DNA from: Siphonobacter sp. BAB-5405 | Lineage (GTDB): Bacteria > Bacteroidota > Bacteroidia > Cytophagales > Spirosomataceae | NCBI RefSeq assembly: GCF_002872335.1 | Contig: NZ_NJAG01000042.1 | Span: 1 to 64,000, forward strand | Reading direction: 5' to 3' | DNA length: 64,000 nucleotides | In this document: positions 34,677 to 42,947 of the stretch, one piece after another | Position numbering within the stretch: the first letter of the stretch is position 1 | Layout: each line of letters opens with the position of its first letter | Position numbers and translations under genes: made by a program | The notes under the pieces: model-generated | Told to the model about the DNA's origin: nothing | What the model saw: only the letters and a program-made list of their open reading frames with translations | Databases searched by the model: none

Positions 34677-35191
34677 GAGAAGTTGACGTTAAGATGAAAC
34701 CATAGGATCCAGCCCCATCCGTCGTGGATGGGTCAAAAACGCATCATAAGGGTGGTTAAGGATCCGTCTGCGAAGAGACGTCAACAGGTGTACGGCGATA
34801 CGTTCAGCATCCGTAGCTACTGCCGGGCCCGGACAGCGAGGTATCAGAGCTGGTACGAGCGTACTTCTTTTCAAGTACCAAAGCCGTGCCCAGGCAACAC
34901 CAAAATCGTAATCCGCTAATAATCAGATATATGTTAAAAATGAAATGTGCGAAAGTGAACAAAGTTTGTCCATTTTCGCACAAAAAAGCTCTTGATTTCA
35001 CTTTCGGACAGGCCTAGCCAGACAACCGCACCGCGGACGTACGTACGGCTACGATCAAACCATCCATCGACGGATCGGAAAGGAATTTAAAACAGAGTGT
35101 TTAACGAGGATCGGGCAATGATTACGGAAATGCGACTTGTCGTTTCTGTTCAATAATAATCCTTGAAACCATACAAACGCTGAGCTTTTTC
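34677..35191. other. Intergenic region with a 35-base imperfect palindrome
   Basis: 515 bases without a credible gene; short ORFs on both strands have no family resemblance. It holds an imperfect palindrome at 34947-34981 and a nearby inverted half-site at 34996-35005. Confidence 0.55.
34947..34981. promoter_or_regulatory. Imperfect 35-base palindrome, operator or weak terminator
   Basis: GTGCGAAAGTGAACAAA, one base, then TTTGTCCATTTTCGCAC: 15 of 17 arm positions match. A third CGAAAGTGAA half-site sits inverted at 34996-35005. It could bind a dimeric regulator. A terminator for minus-strand transcription from the AraC gene is the alternative, as T-rich sequence follows in that direction. 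Confidence 0.4.
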
Positions 35192-36046
35192 TTACATACG
35201 GTACGTCCGCACGTAGTCGCGGGGAGGCATTCCGGTAATTTCCTTGAAGCGTCGGTTGAAATTGGAAAGATTGGTATAGCCGCATTGAAAGGCAATTTCA
35301 CTGATGGATTCGCGGGACTCGCGAAGGAGTCGACAGGCGTGTTCAATGCGTACTTCGTTGAGTAAATGCGAAAAAGTTTTTCGGGTATGTTGCCGGAAGA
35401 AGCGGCAAAAAGCTCCCGGCGTCAGGTTTGCCACACCCGCTACCTCTTCCAGTCCGATCGGAGCGGCGTAATGCTGGAGGATGTAAGAGAAGATCCGTTC
35501 AAGTCGCTGGTGATCATCGGGGCGGCTGGGTCGTTCGTAAGCCATTCGCGAAAGAATCTCCCGCTGCTGATTCCCCGCCAGCTGGTCCAGTACGCGTACC
35601 AGAAAGAGAAATTGCTGAAACGGACGTTGTTCGGGCAGTTGTTCGAACTCCTGCACCAGCGAGTCATCCGCCGAAACCTGCAATCGAACACCGTGCCGGG
35701 CTTCGGACAACAACTGTTTGAGGTGGACCATTTCCGGAAAAGCCAGCAATTGCTGTTCGAATGGTTCACTCATAAATAAAACGGAAGTAGATACCGCCTG
35801 TTCATTTCCGGCACCGGGCGTACTCCGCAACACGTGCGGCAGATTGCTGCCCAGCAGTAACAGATCATAGGGTTGAAAACGGTCAATGCGGTTACCTACC
35901 ACCAGCGTTCCTTCCCCTTTCTCGATCAGGGTAAGCTGGATTTCGGGATGAAAGTGTAATTGCCCGTAAAAGCTGGGTCCATTCTCCTTCTGAATTCGAA
36001 ATGAACGCTGATCGACACTGGGTACGCGAAAGAACAGGGGCTTCAT
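35192..36046 (-). CDS. AraC family regulator with cupin sensor (hydroxyproline locus)
   Basis: Seen: 284 residues; N-terminal cupin (QLHFHPEIQLTLIEKGEGTLVVGNRIDRFQ-like, about 28-58, with DLLLLGSNLPHVLRS), C-terminal double helix-turn-helix at about 185-280 (LEEVAGVANLTPGAFCRFFR; ISEIAFQCGYTNLSNFNRRF; TGMPPRDYVR). The second helix-turn-helix is canonical. It is divergent, across 137 bases, from the DapA-like gene that opens the hydroxyproline operon. Inferred: its activator. Inducer would be hydroxyproline or a pathway intermediate. Confidence 0.9.
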   Translation of the reverse strand: MKPLFFRVPSVDQRSFRIQKENGPSFYGQLHFHPEIQLTLIEKGEGTLVVGNRIDRFQPYDLLLLGSNLPHVLRSTPGAGNEQAVSTSVLFMSEPFEQQLLAFPEMVHLKQLLSEARHGVRLQVSADDSLVQEFEQLPEQRPFQQFLFLVRVLDQLAGNQQREILSRMAYERPSRPDDHQRLERIFSYILQHYAAPIGLEEVAGVANLTPGAFCRFFRQHTRKTFSHLLNEVRIEHACRLLRESRESISEIAFQCGYTNLSNFNRRFKEITGMPPRDYVRTYRM

Positions 36047-36183
36047 ACTGATATTTATTTGGTCGATTTATTGGAAAGCCCCATAAAAGTAGTGAAAAAA
36101 GTATTAAAGCCAATCAAATCCGAGCAATGAAGCCTGCCAAACCTTTCGGACCTTTGAGCTAACATTTAAGCCCCTTCTACGAT

Positions 36184-37098
36184 ATGAACGTTGCCGTTAC
36201 CTGGCAGGGAATTTACCCTGCACTTCTTACGCCCTTTACTGCTGAGGACACGCTGGACCTGAATCTGTTTGAAACCAACCTCCGGGCTCAGATCGACGCC
36301 GGCGTACGGGGTCTGATCATTGGCGGATCGCTGGGAGAAACCAGTACGCTGACCCGCCCCGAAAAACTGCAATTGCTCGAACGAGCCCTGCAGGTTTGTG
36401 ACGGACAGGTACCGGTTATCGTGAATATTGCGGAACAGGCCACGCGTGATGCCATCGCAGCCGCTCAGGAAGCGGAAGCAAACGGAGCGGATGGTTTGAT
36501 GCTGTTGCCTCCTATGCGGTACTTTGCGGATTCCCGCGAAACAGTAGAATACTTCCGGAGCGTGGCCGAGTCAACGAAGCTGCCGATTATGGTTTATAAT
36601 AATCCGGTGGATTACAAAATCCACATCACGGTACCGATGTTCCAGGAACTGGCTCAGATTCCGAACATTGAAGCCGTGAAAGAATCGACCCGCGACCTGA
36701 CCAACGTGATCCGGATGCGGAATGCCTTCGGCGATCGCTTCAAAATCATGGGTGGCGTAGATACACAGATTCTGGAATCAGCCGTACTCGGTGTTGATGG
36801 CATTGTAGGTGGACTGGTTGATGCCTTCCCGGCTGAAACCGTAGCCCTTTACGAATGGGCTCAGCAGGGCAAAATCAAAGAAGCCTTTGAATTGTATCAG
36901 TGGTTTATGCCCTTGCTGGAACTTGACATTCACCCCAAACTTGTTCAGAATATTAAATTGGCTGCCGTGGCTACGGGCATCGGTTCCGAATACGTACGGG
37001 CTCCGCGTCTGCCGCTCATCGGCGAAGAACGGGCTCACGTACAGGGCATCATCGATCGGGCGATGGCGAATCGCCCCAGTCTTGCGGTTCCGGCTTAA
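36184..37098 (+). CDS. DapA/NAL-family lyase, likely 1-pyrroline-4-hydroxy-2-carboxylate deaminase
   Basis: Class I Schiff-base enzyme. Seen: 304 residues, GSLGETSTLT (phosphate-like loop) at 48-57, catalytic Tyr138 in IMVYNNPVDY and Schiff-base Lys166 in IEAVKESTRD. Known: in hydroxyproline degradation a DapA-family enzyme deaminates 1-pyrroline-4-hydroxy-2-carboxylate to 2-oxoglutarate semialdehyde. The call rests on context: it is followed by an epimerase, a D-amino-acid oxidase type enzyme and a semialdehyde dehydrogenase. N-acetylneuraminate lyase would be the alternative by family alone, but no sialic acid gene lies beside it. Divergent from the AraC regulator. Confidence 0.85.
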   Translation: MNVAVTWQGIYPALLTPFTAEDTLDLNLFETNLRAQIDAGVRGLIIGGSLGETSTLTRPEKLQLLERALQVCDGQVPVIVNIAEQATRDAIAAAQEAEANGADGLMLLPPMRYFADSRETVEYFRSVAESTKLPIMVYNNPVDYKIHITVPMFQELAQIPNIEAVKESTRDLTNVIRMRNAFGDRFKIMGGVDTQILESAVLGVDGIVGGLVDAFPAETVALYEWAQQGKIKEAFELYQWFMPLLELDIHPKLVQNIKLAAVATGIGSEYVRAPRLPLIGEERAHVQGIIDRAMANRPSLAVPA

Positions 37099-37123
37099 TC
37101 CAGCTCACGAAGGCTGTTTTCCC

Positions 37124-37158
37124 TTGAACTGTGTCGGTCTTAAGCTGGCACAGTTCAA
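37124..37158 (+). promoter_or_regulatory. Stem-loop between the first two hydroxyproline genes
   Basis: TTGAACTGTG pairs perfectly with CACAGTTCAA around a 15-base loop. No T-run follows, so it is a probable processing or attenuation hairpin within the operon. Confidence 0.5.
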
Positions 37159-37187
37159 TCATTAGGATCTTTGGCAATTTTCGAACG

Positions 37188-38195
37188 ATGTCTACAGCGT
37201 ATCATTTTTTCTGTATTGATGCCCATACTTGTGGTAACCCCGTACGGGTAGTCACTGGCGGTAGTATTCCCTTTTTGCAGGGAGAGTCCATGAGCGAAAA
37301 ACGACAGCACTTCCTCCGGGAATACGACTGGATTCGCAAGGGTCTGATGTTCGAACCCCGGGGCCATGATATGATGTCGGGGAGCATTCTGTACCCGCCC
37401 ATTGATCCGGCCAATGACGCAGGCGTACTGTTTATTGAGACCTCCGGCTGTTTGCCCATGTGCGGACACGGTACCATCGGCACCGTTACCGTAGCCATCG
37501 AACAAAATTTGATTCGGCCCAAAACGCCGGGCGTACTGAATCTGGAGGTACCCGCCGGACTGGTACGGGCCGAGTATGTACAGGAAGGCCGGAAGGTCAC
37601 GTCGGTGAAAATCACCAACATTAAATCCTATCTGGCGGCGGAAGGTCTTACGGTCGAATGCCCGGATCTGGGTACCTTAACCCTTGATGTGGCGTACGGC
37701 GGTAATTTCTACGGTATTGTGGATGTGCAGGCCAATTTTCCGGGTCTGGAGCATTTCAGTGCCGATCAGCTCGTTAGCTGGGCCCGCGTTTTACGGGTTC
37801 GACTGAATGAACAGTACCGTTTCGTTCACCCCGAAAATGACACCATTCGCGGCCTGAGTCACATCCTCTGGACGGGTGCTACGTTACAAGAAACGTCTAC
37901 GGCCCGCAATGCCGTTTTTTACGGCGATAAAGCCATTGACCGTTCGCCCTGCGGCACGGGAACTTCGGCCCGCATGGCTCAGTGGTACGCTCAGGGCAAA
38001 CTCAAGCCCGGCGATACCTTTGTTCACGAAAGTATCATCGGCTCGATTTTCAACGGAAGAATCGAAGCCGAAACCGAACTGGCCGGCAAACCGGCCATTG
38101 TACCCAGCATTGAAGGCTGGGCCCGCATACACGGCTACAACCACCTCATCATCGACGAAGACGACCCGTATGCCTTTGGCTTTCAGGTCATTTAA
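37188..38195 (+). CDS. 4-hydroxyproline 2-epimerase (proline racemase family)
   Basis: Converts trans-4-hydroxy-L-proline to cis-4-hydroxy-D-proline, the first step of the pathway. Seen: 335 residues; FFCIDAHTCGNPVRVV opening; MCGHGTIG with Cys92 and SPCGTGTSARMA with Cys255, the two-thiol catalytic pair. A Thr in place of the second Cys would mean trans-3-hydroxyproline dehydratase, so the pair supports an epimerase or racemase. An upstream in-frame ATG (37131) lies in the intergenic hairpin, so the start is 37188. Second gene of the operon. Confidence 0.93.
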   Translation: MSTAYHFFCIDAHTCGNPVRVVTGGSIPFLQGESMSEKRQHFLREYDWIRKGLMFEPRGHDMMSGSILYPPIDPANDAGVLFIETSGCLPMCGHGTIGTVTVAIEQNLIRPKTPGVLNLEVPAGLVRAEYVQEGRKVTSVKITNIKSYLAAEGLTVECPDLGTLTLDVAYGGNFYGIVDVQANFPGLEHFSADQLVSWARVLRVRLNEQYRFVHPENDTIRGLSHILWTGATLQETSTARNAVFYGDKAIDRSPCGTGTSARMAQWYAQGKLKPGDTFVHESIIGSIFNGRIEAETELAGKPAIVPSIEGWARIHGYNHLIIDEDDPYAFGFQVI

Positions 38196-38232
38196 CTTAT
38201 AAAACGAGCGGCCGCTCGTCACCCCAAAACAC

Positions 38233-39474
38233 ATGCAACACATTGGAATTGTTGGTGGAGGAATTATTGGTCTAAGCTCGGCTTACTACCTGCGAAAAGC
38301 CGGGTATGCTGTAACCATTTTTGACCAGACCGCACTGGCCGACGGCTGCTCCTACGGAAATGCCGGTATGATTGTGCCCAGCCACATTGTGCCGCTGGCC
38401 CAGCCGGGTATGATTGCCAAAGGGCTTCGCTGGATGCTTCAGCCGACGAGTCCTTTTTACGTGAAGCCCCGGCTCAACGCGGATTTGCTTCGCTGGGGCT
38501 GGCTGTTCTATAAACATTCAACCAACGAGCACGTTCAATACGCCATTCCGGCTTTGCGGGACATCAGCTTACTCAGTAAAACGATGTATCAGCAAATGGC
38601 CAAGACGCTGGATTTTGGCTGGCACGAACGCGGTTTGCTGATGCTGTACCAAACGGCTGCTGCAGAACATGAATTACAACACGAAGCGGATCTGGCGAAT
38701 CAGTCGGGCATTGAAGCCCGCATGCTGGATCAGAAACAGGTACAGGCCCTGGAACCCAACGCGGAAGTGACGGTACACGGAGCCATATACTATCCCGGCG
38801 ATGCCCACGTAACACCCCGGCTGGTTATGGAAACCCTGATTGCCGATTTGAAAAGCAAAGGCGTTCAGTTTCTGGAAAACCATCGGGTAGAAGGCTTCGA
38901 AATGAATGGCTTTCGCGTAACGGCCATTCGGGCGGGTGGTGAACAGTACCCCGTCGATGAAGTAGTCATAGCCGGAGGAGCCTGGTCGCCGGAAGTAGTC
39001 AAAAGTCTGCAACTCAATCTGCCTTTACAGGGTGGAAAAGGATACAGTTTTCTGCTGAAAGATCAGAGCCCTCAGGTGCGGGTACCGGCCATTATGCTGG
39101 AAGCCCGGGCTACGGCCACGCCCATGGGCCAGGATCTGCGGATTGCCGGTACCATGGAAATCAACGGGACTGATCTTTCCGTAAACATGAAACGCGTACA
39201 GGGAATCAGTCAGTCCATTCAACGGTATTATCCGGGTATTCGCGTAGATTTGCCCGCCCGCGAAGTCGTCTGGAAAGGCCTGCGACCCTGCTCGCCCGAT
39301 GGTTTGCCGTATATTGGTCGCATTCCGGCGTACCAAAACGTAACCCTTGCCACGGGTCACGGCATGATGGGTTTAAGTCTGGGACCTGGTACGGGCAAGC
39401 TCGTTAGCGAGATCATCCGGGGTCAATCGCTGAGTATGGATATCGCGGCGTTCCATCCGTCCCGCTTTCAGTAA
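38233..39474 (+). CDS. FAD-dependent D-hydroxyproline oxidase/dehydrogenase (DAAO-type)
   Basis: Seen: 413 residues; N-terminal FAD motif IGIVGGGIIGLSSAYYLRKAG at residues 4-24 with an acidic strand end (FDQ), YGNAGMIVPSH, and the late GLRPCSPDGLPYIGRI and TGHGMMGLSLGPGTGKL segments of the DadA/DAAO family. Known: in the hydroxyproline pathway this enzyme oxidises cis-4-hydroxy-D-proline to 1-pyrroline-4-hydroxy-2-carboxylate, passing electrons to a quinone or oxygen. No export signal. It lies 37 bases after the epimerase, consistent with a shared transcript. Confidence 0.92.
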   Translation: MQHIGIVGGGIIGLSSAYYLRKAGYAVTIFDQTALADGCSYGNAGMIVPSHIVPLAQPGMIAKGLRWMLQPTSPFYVKPRLNADLLRWGWLFYKHSTNEHVQYAIPALRDISLLSKTMYQQMAKTLDFGWHERGLLMLYQTAAAEHELQHEADLANQSGIEARMLDQKQVQALEPNAEVTVHGAIYYPGDAHVTPRLVMETLIADLKSKGVQFLENHRVEGFEMNGFRVTAIRAGGEQYPVDEVVIAGGAWSPEVVKSLQLNLPLQGGKGYSFLLKDQSPQVRVPAIMLEARATATPMGQDLRIAGTMEINGTDLSVNMKRVQGISQSIQRYYPGIRVDLPAREVVWKGLRPCSPDGLPYIGRIPAYQNVTLATGHGMMGLSLGPGTGKLVSEIIRGQSLSMDIAAFHPSRFQ

Positions 39475-39611
39475 AAGCAGGAAAAAGCTAAGGGTGAAGC
39501 AGGGACTCTTTCCGTCCCCTGTAAAGTACAGCGGCGTTTGGCCCTGTATGCCAAGCCCCAGCAAACGGGCCTTATACGCGTTCGAAAACCTCTGTAAACC
39601 CAAGCACTGGC

Positions 39612-41156
39612 ATGTCACAAGCTACGATAGACTCTACTTTTCAAGCCATCAATCCGGCCACGGGCGAAACCCTGCCGGGTGAATTTACTGAAACCAGTCT
39701 CGAACAAATCACGGATTTTGGTCATCGTTCGGCGGTGGCCTTTGCCGAATACCGAAACGTATCCGGACGTAAAAAAGCGGAGTTTCTTGAGCAGATCGCT
39801 CTCGAAATTGAAGCCCTGGGCGACGCTCTGCTGGAACGGGCTCACGCCGAAACGGCTCTGCCCCTACCTCGTCTGACGGGCGAACGCGGTCGTACTACGG
39901 GTCAGTTACGCCTCTTTGCGAGCTACGTACGGGAAGGCTCCTGGGTAGACGCCCGCATTGATCCGGCCCTGCCCGAACGGCAGCCCCTGCCCCGCCCCGA
40001 CCTGCGGCAAATGCTGCGACCGCTCGGACCCGTCGGTATTTTTGGAGCCAGTAACTTTCCGCTGGCCTTCTCCGTAGCGGGTGGCGACACGGCTTCGGCC
40101 CTGGCTGCCGGTTGTACGGTGGTGGTTAAAGCTCACCCGGCTCACCCCGGCACATCGGAGCTGGTAGCCGGAGCCATTCGCACGGCCGTACAAAAGTGCA
40201 ACCTGCCCGAAGATACGTTTCTCTGCATTCAGGGTCGAACGAACGAAACGGGCCAGGCCCTGGTGAATCATCCCGCCATCAAAGCCATTGGCTTTACGGG
40301 GTCATTCCGGGGCGGTAAGGCCATTTTCGATGCAGCGGCCCGTCGCCCTGAACCCATTCCGGTGTACGCTGAAATGGGTAGTACGAATCCGGTTTTCTTT
40401 TTACCCCAGATTCTGAAAGAACAGGGAGCGGCCCTGGCTCAGGCATACGTCGCTTCCACAACGCTCGGTACCGGTCAGTTTTGTACGAATCCCGGCTTGA
40501 GTGTTGTCACGGCTTCGGAAGCTAGCGAGCAATTCAAAACACAGGCCCAGCAGTCCATTACGCAGATAAAACCGACGTCTATGCTGACCAAGGCGATTCG
40601 CGAGGCTTTCCATCAGGGCATCACACACCTCACCAGCCACGGAGATGTGCAGGTACTGGGTGAATCGGATGCGACGGAAGGCTATGCACTGGCCCGGCCC
40701 GTCCTGCTGACCAGTACGGCTAAAACACTGCTGGCGAATCCGGCCGTAGCTGAAGAAGTATTTGGTCCCAGCAGTATCATTGTTCAGGCGGATAGTCGCG
40801 AAGAAATGCTGGCCCTGGCTCAATCGCTGGAAGGTCATTTGACGGCCACGGTTTATGGTACCGAAGATGAACTCCTGCAATACGGCGATCTGCTGGCCAT
40901 TCTTGAACAAAAAGCGGGTCGATTGATCATCAATGCGTTCCCGACAGGTGTGGAAGTAAGTCACGCCATGCATCACGGCGGACCTTTCCCGGCCACAACC
41001 GATGCCCGCTCGACGTCTGTAGGTACGAACGCCATTTGCCGCTTTGCCCGACCCGTATGTTATCAGGGATTTCCCCAGGCTCTGCTTCCGGATGAATTGA
41101 AAGATGCCAATCCGCTCTCCATCTGGCGACTTTGGGATGGCGTAACACAGCAGTAG
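39612..41156 (+). CDS. 2-oxoglutarate semialdehyde dehydrogenase (aldehyde dehydrogenase)
   Basis: Seen: 514 residues; ALDH fold with PLGPVGIFGASNFPLAFS (Asn of the oxyanion hole), KAHPAHPGTSE (Lys contacting NADP), GFTGSFRGGKAIF (cofactor loop), EMGSTNPVFF (general base Glu), and the nucleophile Cys291 in TLGTGQFCTNPG. Late motifs EEVFGPSSIIVQ are present. Known: the FCTNPG version is that of alpha-ketoglutaric semialdehyde dehydrogenases, which finish hydroxyproline, arabinose and glucarate pathways. Context gives hydroxyproline. Last gene before a terminator at 41190. Confidence 0.92.
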   Translation: MSQATIDSTFQAINPATGETLPGEFTETSLEQITDFGHRSAVAFAEYRNVSGRKKAEFLEQIALEIEALGDALLERAHAETALPLPRLTGERGRTTGQLRLFASYVREGSWVDARIDPALPERQPLPRPDLRQMLRPLGPVGIFGASNFPLAFSVAGGDTASALAAGCTVVVKAHPAHPGTSELVAGAIRTAVQKCNLPEDTFLCIQGRTNETGQALVNHPAIKAIGFTGSFRGGKAIFDAAARRPEPIPVYAEMGSTNPVFFLPQILKEQGAALAQAYVASTTLGTGQFCTNPGLSVVTASEASEQFKTQAQQSITQIKPTSMLTKAIREAFHQGITHLTSHGDVQVLGESDATEGYALARPVLLTSTAKTLLANPAVAEEVFGPSSIIVQADSREEMLALAQSLEGHLTATVYGTEDELLQYGDLLAILEQKAGRLIINAFPTGVEVSHAMHHGGPFPATTDARSTSVGTNAICRFARPVCYQGFPQALLPDELKDANPLSIWRLWDGVTQQ

Positions 41157-41468
41157 TTCCTCTACGACTTTCCATACATTCGTATCATCATCCCAGTCTG
41201 CCACAGGCTGGGATTTTTTTATTCGTTTTCGCTGGCTAGTTTCTTTTCTGTCTGAAGGATCGTAAGACGGTAGGTAGGGTTTTGCCCATTCTCCGCCAAT
41301 TCTTACTCCTGGCTACAGCCTGCTTACCAAAAGAAAAGCAGGCATTCTTTTTTAACGATTCGTATACGTTTTCGGATTTCCCTGGTACTCCGCCCGTACC
41401 CGGTTTTAGCACTTTGCTTTGTTATCCGCCTTTGCAGTTCGTTCATCATCCACTATAAACTCAACGCT
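41157..41468. other. Intergenic region with terminator
   Basis: Contains the terminator of the hydroxyproline operon (41190-41222), then about 240 bases of unremarkable sequence that must include the promoter of the Gfo/Idh gene. No gene seen. Confidence 0.6.
41190..41222 (+). terminator. Rho-independent terminator of the hydroxyproline operon
   Basis: ATCCCAG-T-CTG pairs with CAG-G-CTGGGAT around CCA, followed by seven T. Confidence 0.9.
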
Positions 41469-42611
41469 ATGGTAACCCGCAGAAGCTTTATTCAAACAGT
41501 TTCGAACGGCATTGTCTACACAAGTGTAGCGGGCAGCGGCCTTTTGATCGCCTGCCAGGGCAAATCAGATCAGTCCAAAGAATCTGAAAAACAAGCGGAT
41601 CAACGTGAGGAAAAGAAGAAGGGTAAACTGGGCATTGCTCTGGTTGGCCTGGGAAAATATAGTGAAGAACAGCTGGCTCCGGCTTTGGAGGAAACGAATC
41701 ATTGCTATCTGGCGGGGATTGTTACGGGCACGCCGGATAAGGCGGAAAAGTGGAAGAAGAAATACGACATTCCCGAGAAGAACATTTATAACTACGAGAC
41801 TTTCGATACGATCAAGGACAATCCAGACATCGACATTGTCTACGTGGTACTCCCCAACAGCATGCATGCCGAATATACGGTACGGGCAGCCAGGGCTGGC
41901 AAACATGTCATTTGCGAGAAACCGATGGCTCTTACCGTAGCCGAATGCGACCAGATGATTGCCGCCTGCAAGGAAGCCGGAAAAATGCTTTCGATTGGGT
42001 ACCGCCTTCATTTCGAGCCCTATAATCTGGAAATGGTACGCCTGGCCGAAACCAAAACCTTCGGCAATCTGAAAAAAATCAAAGCCGAAAACGGCATGAA
42101 TGGTACCGAAGGCTGGCGAGTCGATAAAGAGCTTTCGGGAGGAGGTCCGCTGCCTGATGTAGGCATCTACTGCATTCAAGCCGTACGGTATACGACTGGC
42201 CAGGAACCCCTGGCCGTACGAGCGAAAGAAGGACCAAAGAAAGACAAGGAATTCTTCAAAGAAGTAGAAGCATCGCTGACCTGGGAAATGGAAATGCCGG
42301 GCGGCGTGATTGCCGAGTGCAAAAGCAGCTACGAAGAAGATATGAGTTTGCTACGAGCCGAAGCCGACAAGGGGTTTTTCGAACTAAACCCCGCGTATGG
42401 TTATTCCGGTCAGAAAGGCGAAACGTCCCAGGGAAAAATGGACTTGCCCAAGGTCAATCAGCAAGCCTTGCAAATGGACGACTTCGCCGAAGCCATTACC
42501 AAAAAGCGGCCCACGCCCGTACCGGGAGAAATGGGTCGTCAGGACGTAAAAATCATTAACGCTATTTACGAGGCGATGAGGACGGGAAAACGGGTCGAGA
42601 TTCCTGCTTAA
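41469..42611 (+). CDS. Exported Gfo/Idh/MocA family oxidoreductase (lipoprotein-type leader)
   Basis: Seen: 380 residues; twin-arginine-like leader TRRSFIQTVSNG and a lipobox LLIAC at about residue 29; a charged linker (KESEKQADQREEKKKG); then a Rossmann domain opening GIALVGLGKYSEEQL near residue 57, VICEKPMALTVAECDQM (the EKP motif, catalytic Lys) near residue 147 and a Gfo_Idh_MocA C-terminal domain. Known: exported members such as glucose-fructose oxidoreductase hold NADP tightly and go through Tat. Inferred: a periplasmic membrane-anchored sugar oxidoreductase. Substrate unknown; close in type to the exported gene at 59110-60075. Confidence 0.9.
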   Translation: MVTRRSFIQTVSNGIVYTSVAGSGLLIACQGKSDQSKESEKQADQREEKKKGKLGIALVGLGKYSEEQLAPALEETNHCYLAGIVTGTPDKAEKWKKKYDIPEKNIYNYETFDTIKDNPDIDIVYVVLPNSMHAEYTVRAARAGKHVICEKPMALTVAECDQMIAACKEAGKMLSIGYRLHFEPYNLEMVRLAETKTFGNLKKIKAENGMNGTEGWRVDKELSGGGPLPDVGIYCIQAVRYTTGQEPLAVRAKEGPKKDKEFFKEVEASLTWEMEMPGGVIAECKSSYEEDMSLLRAEADKGFFELNPAYGYSGQKGETSQGKMDLPKVNQQALQMDDFAEAITKKRPTPVPGEMGRQDVKIINAIYEAMRTGKRVEIPA

Positions 42612-42947
42612 GGGGGTGTTTGAGGTTTGAAAGTTTAAATAGGTTCGAGGTTTGAGCAGGTCTCAGGTTTGATCGGGTTTAATCCAAAGGTTTCCGGTAA
42701 AACCGAGGTTTCCTGCATACTTTTTACAACGCGTATATCCTTCCAATCTGCCAGTAATCAAACCTCAAATCATTACAGGTTTCGCCTGATCAGATTCGTG
42801 TATTAATCATTCAAACCTTAAACCGATTCAAACTTTAACCCGATCAAACTTCATCAAACCTTAAGCCAAATCAAACCTCCAACCTACGTAAATGCCGACG
42901 CATTCCCACACCCTTTACTTTATAAACACTCTATTCTATCCAATTCA
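42612..42947. repeat. Inverted array of degenerate GGTTTGA / TCAAACC heptamers
   Basis: The left half (42616-42700) has GAGGTTTGA-like words at least three times on the plus strand; the right half (42760-42885) has TCAAACCT/TCAAACTT words at least five times. The two halves can fold on each other as a long imperfect hairpin. No ORF or T-run beyond this. I see no published class with certainty; similar heptamer stretches are known to occur between genes in some Bacteroidota. Confidence 0.6.

Noticed and set aside
36184-37098. Reading the DapA-family gene as N-acetylneuraminate lyase, completing a sialic acid pathway
   Set aside because: The gene sits in a hydroxyproline operon with epimerase, oxidase and semialdehyde dehydrogenase, 20 kb from the epimerase of the amino-sugar operon. 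The active-site family alone does not distinguish the two.
40401-41204. 267-codon minus-strand ORF over the aldehyde dehydrogenase
   Set aside because: The plus strand is a complete dehydrogenase with its nucleophile Cys. The antisense frame is composition driven, with no signal, domain or ribosome-binding site.
42612-42947. CRISPR array from repeated TCAAACC words
   Set aside because: The words are only seven bases, occur in both orientations, have irregular spacing and no conserved spacer-repeat pattern. No cas gene is present.
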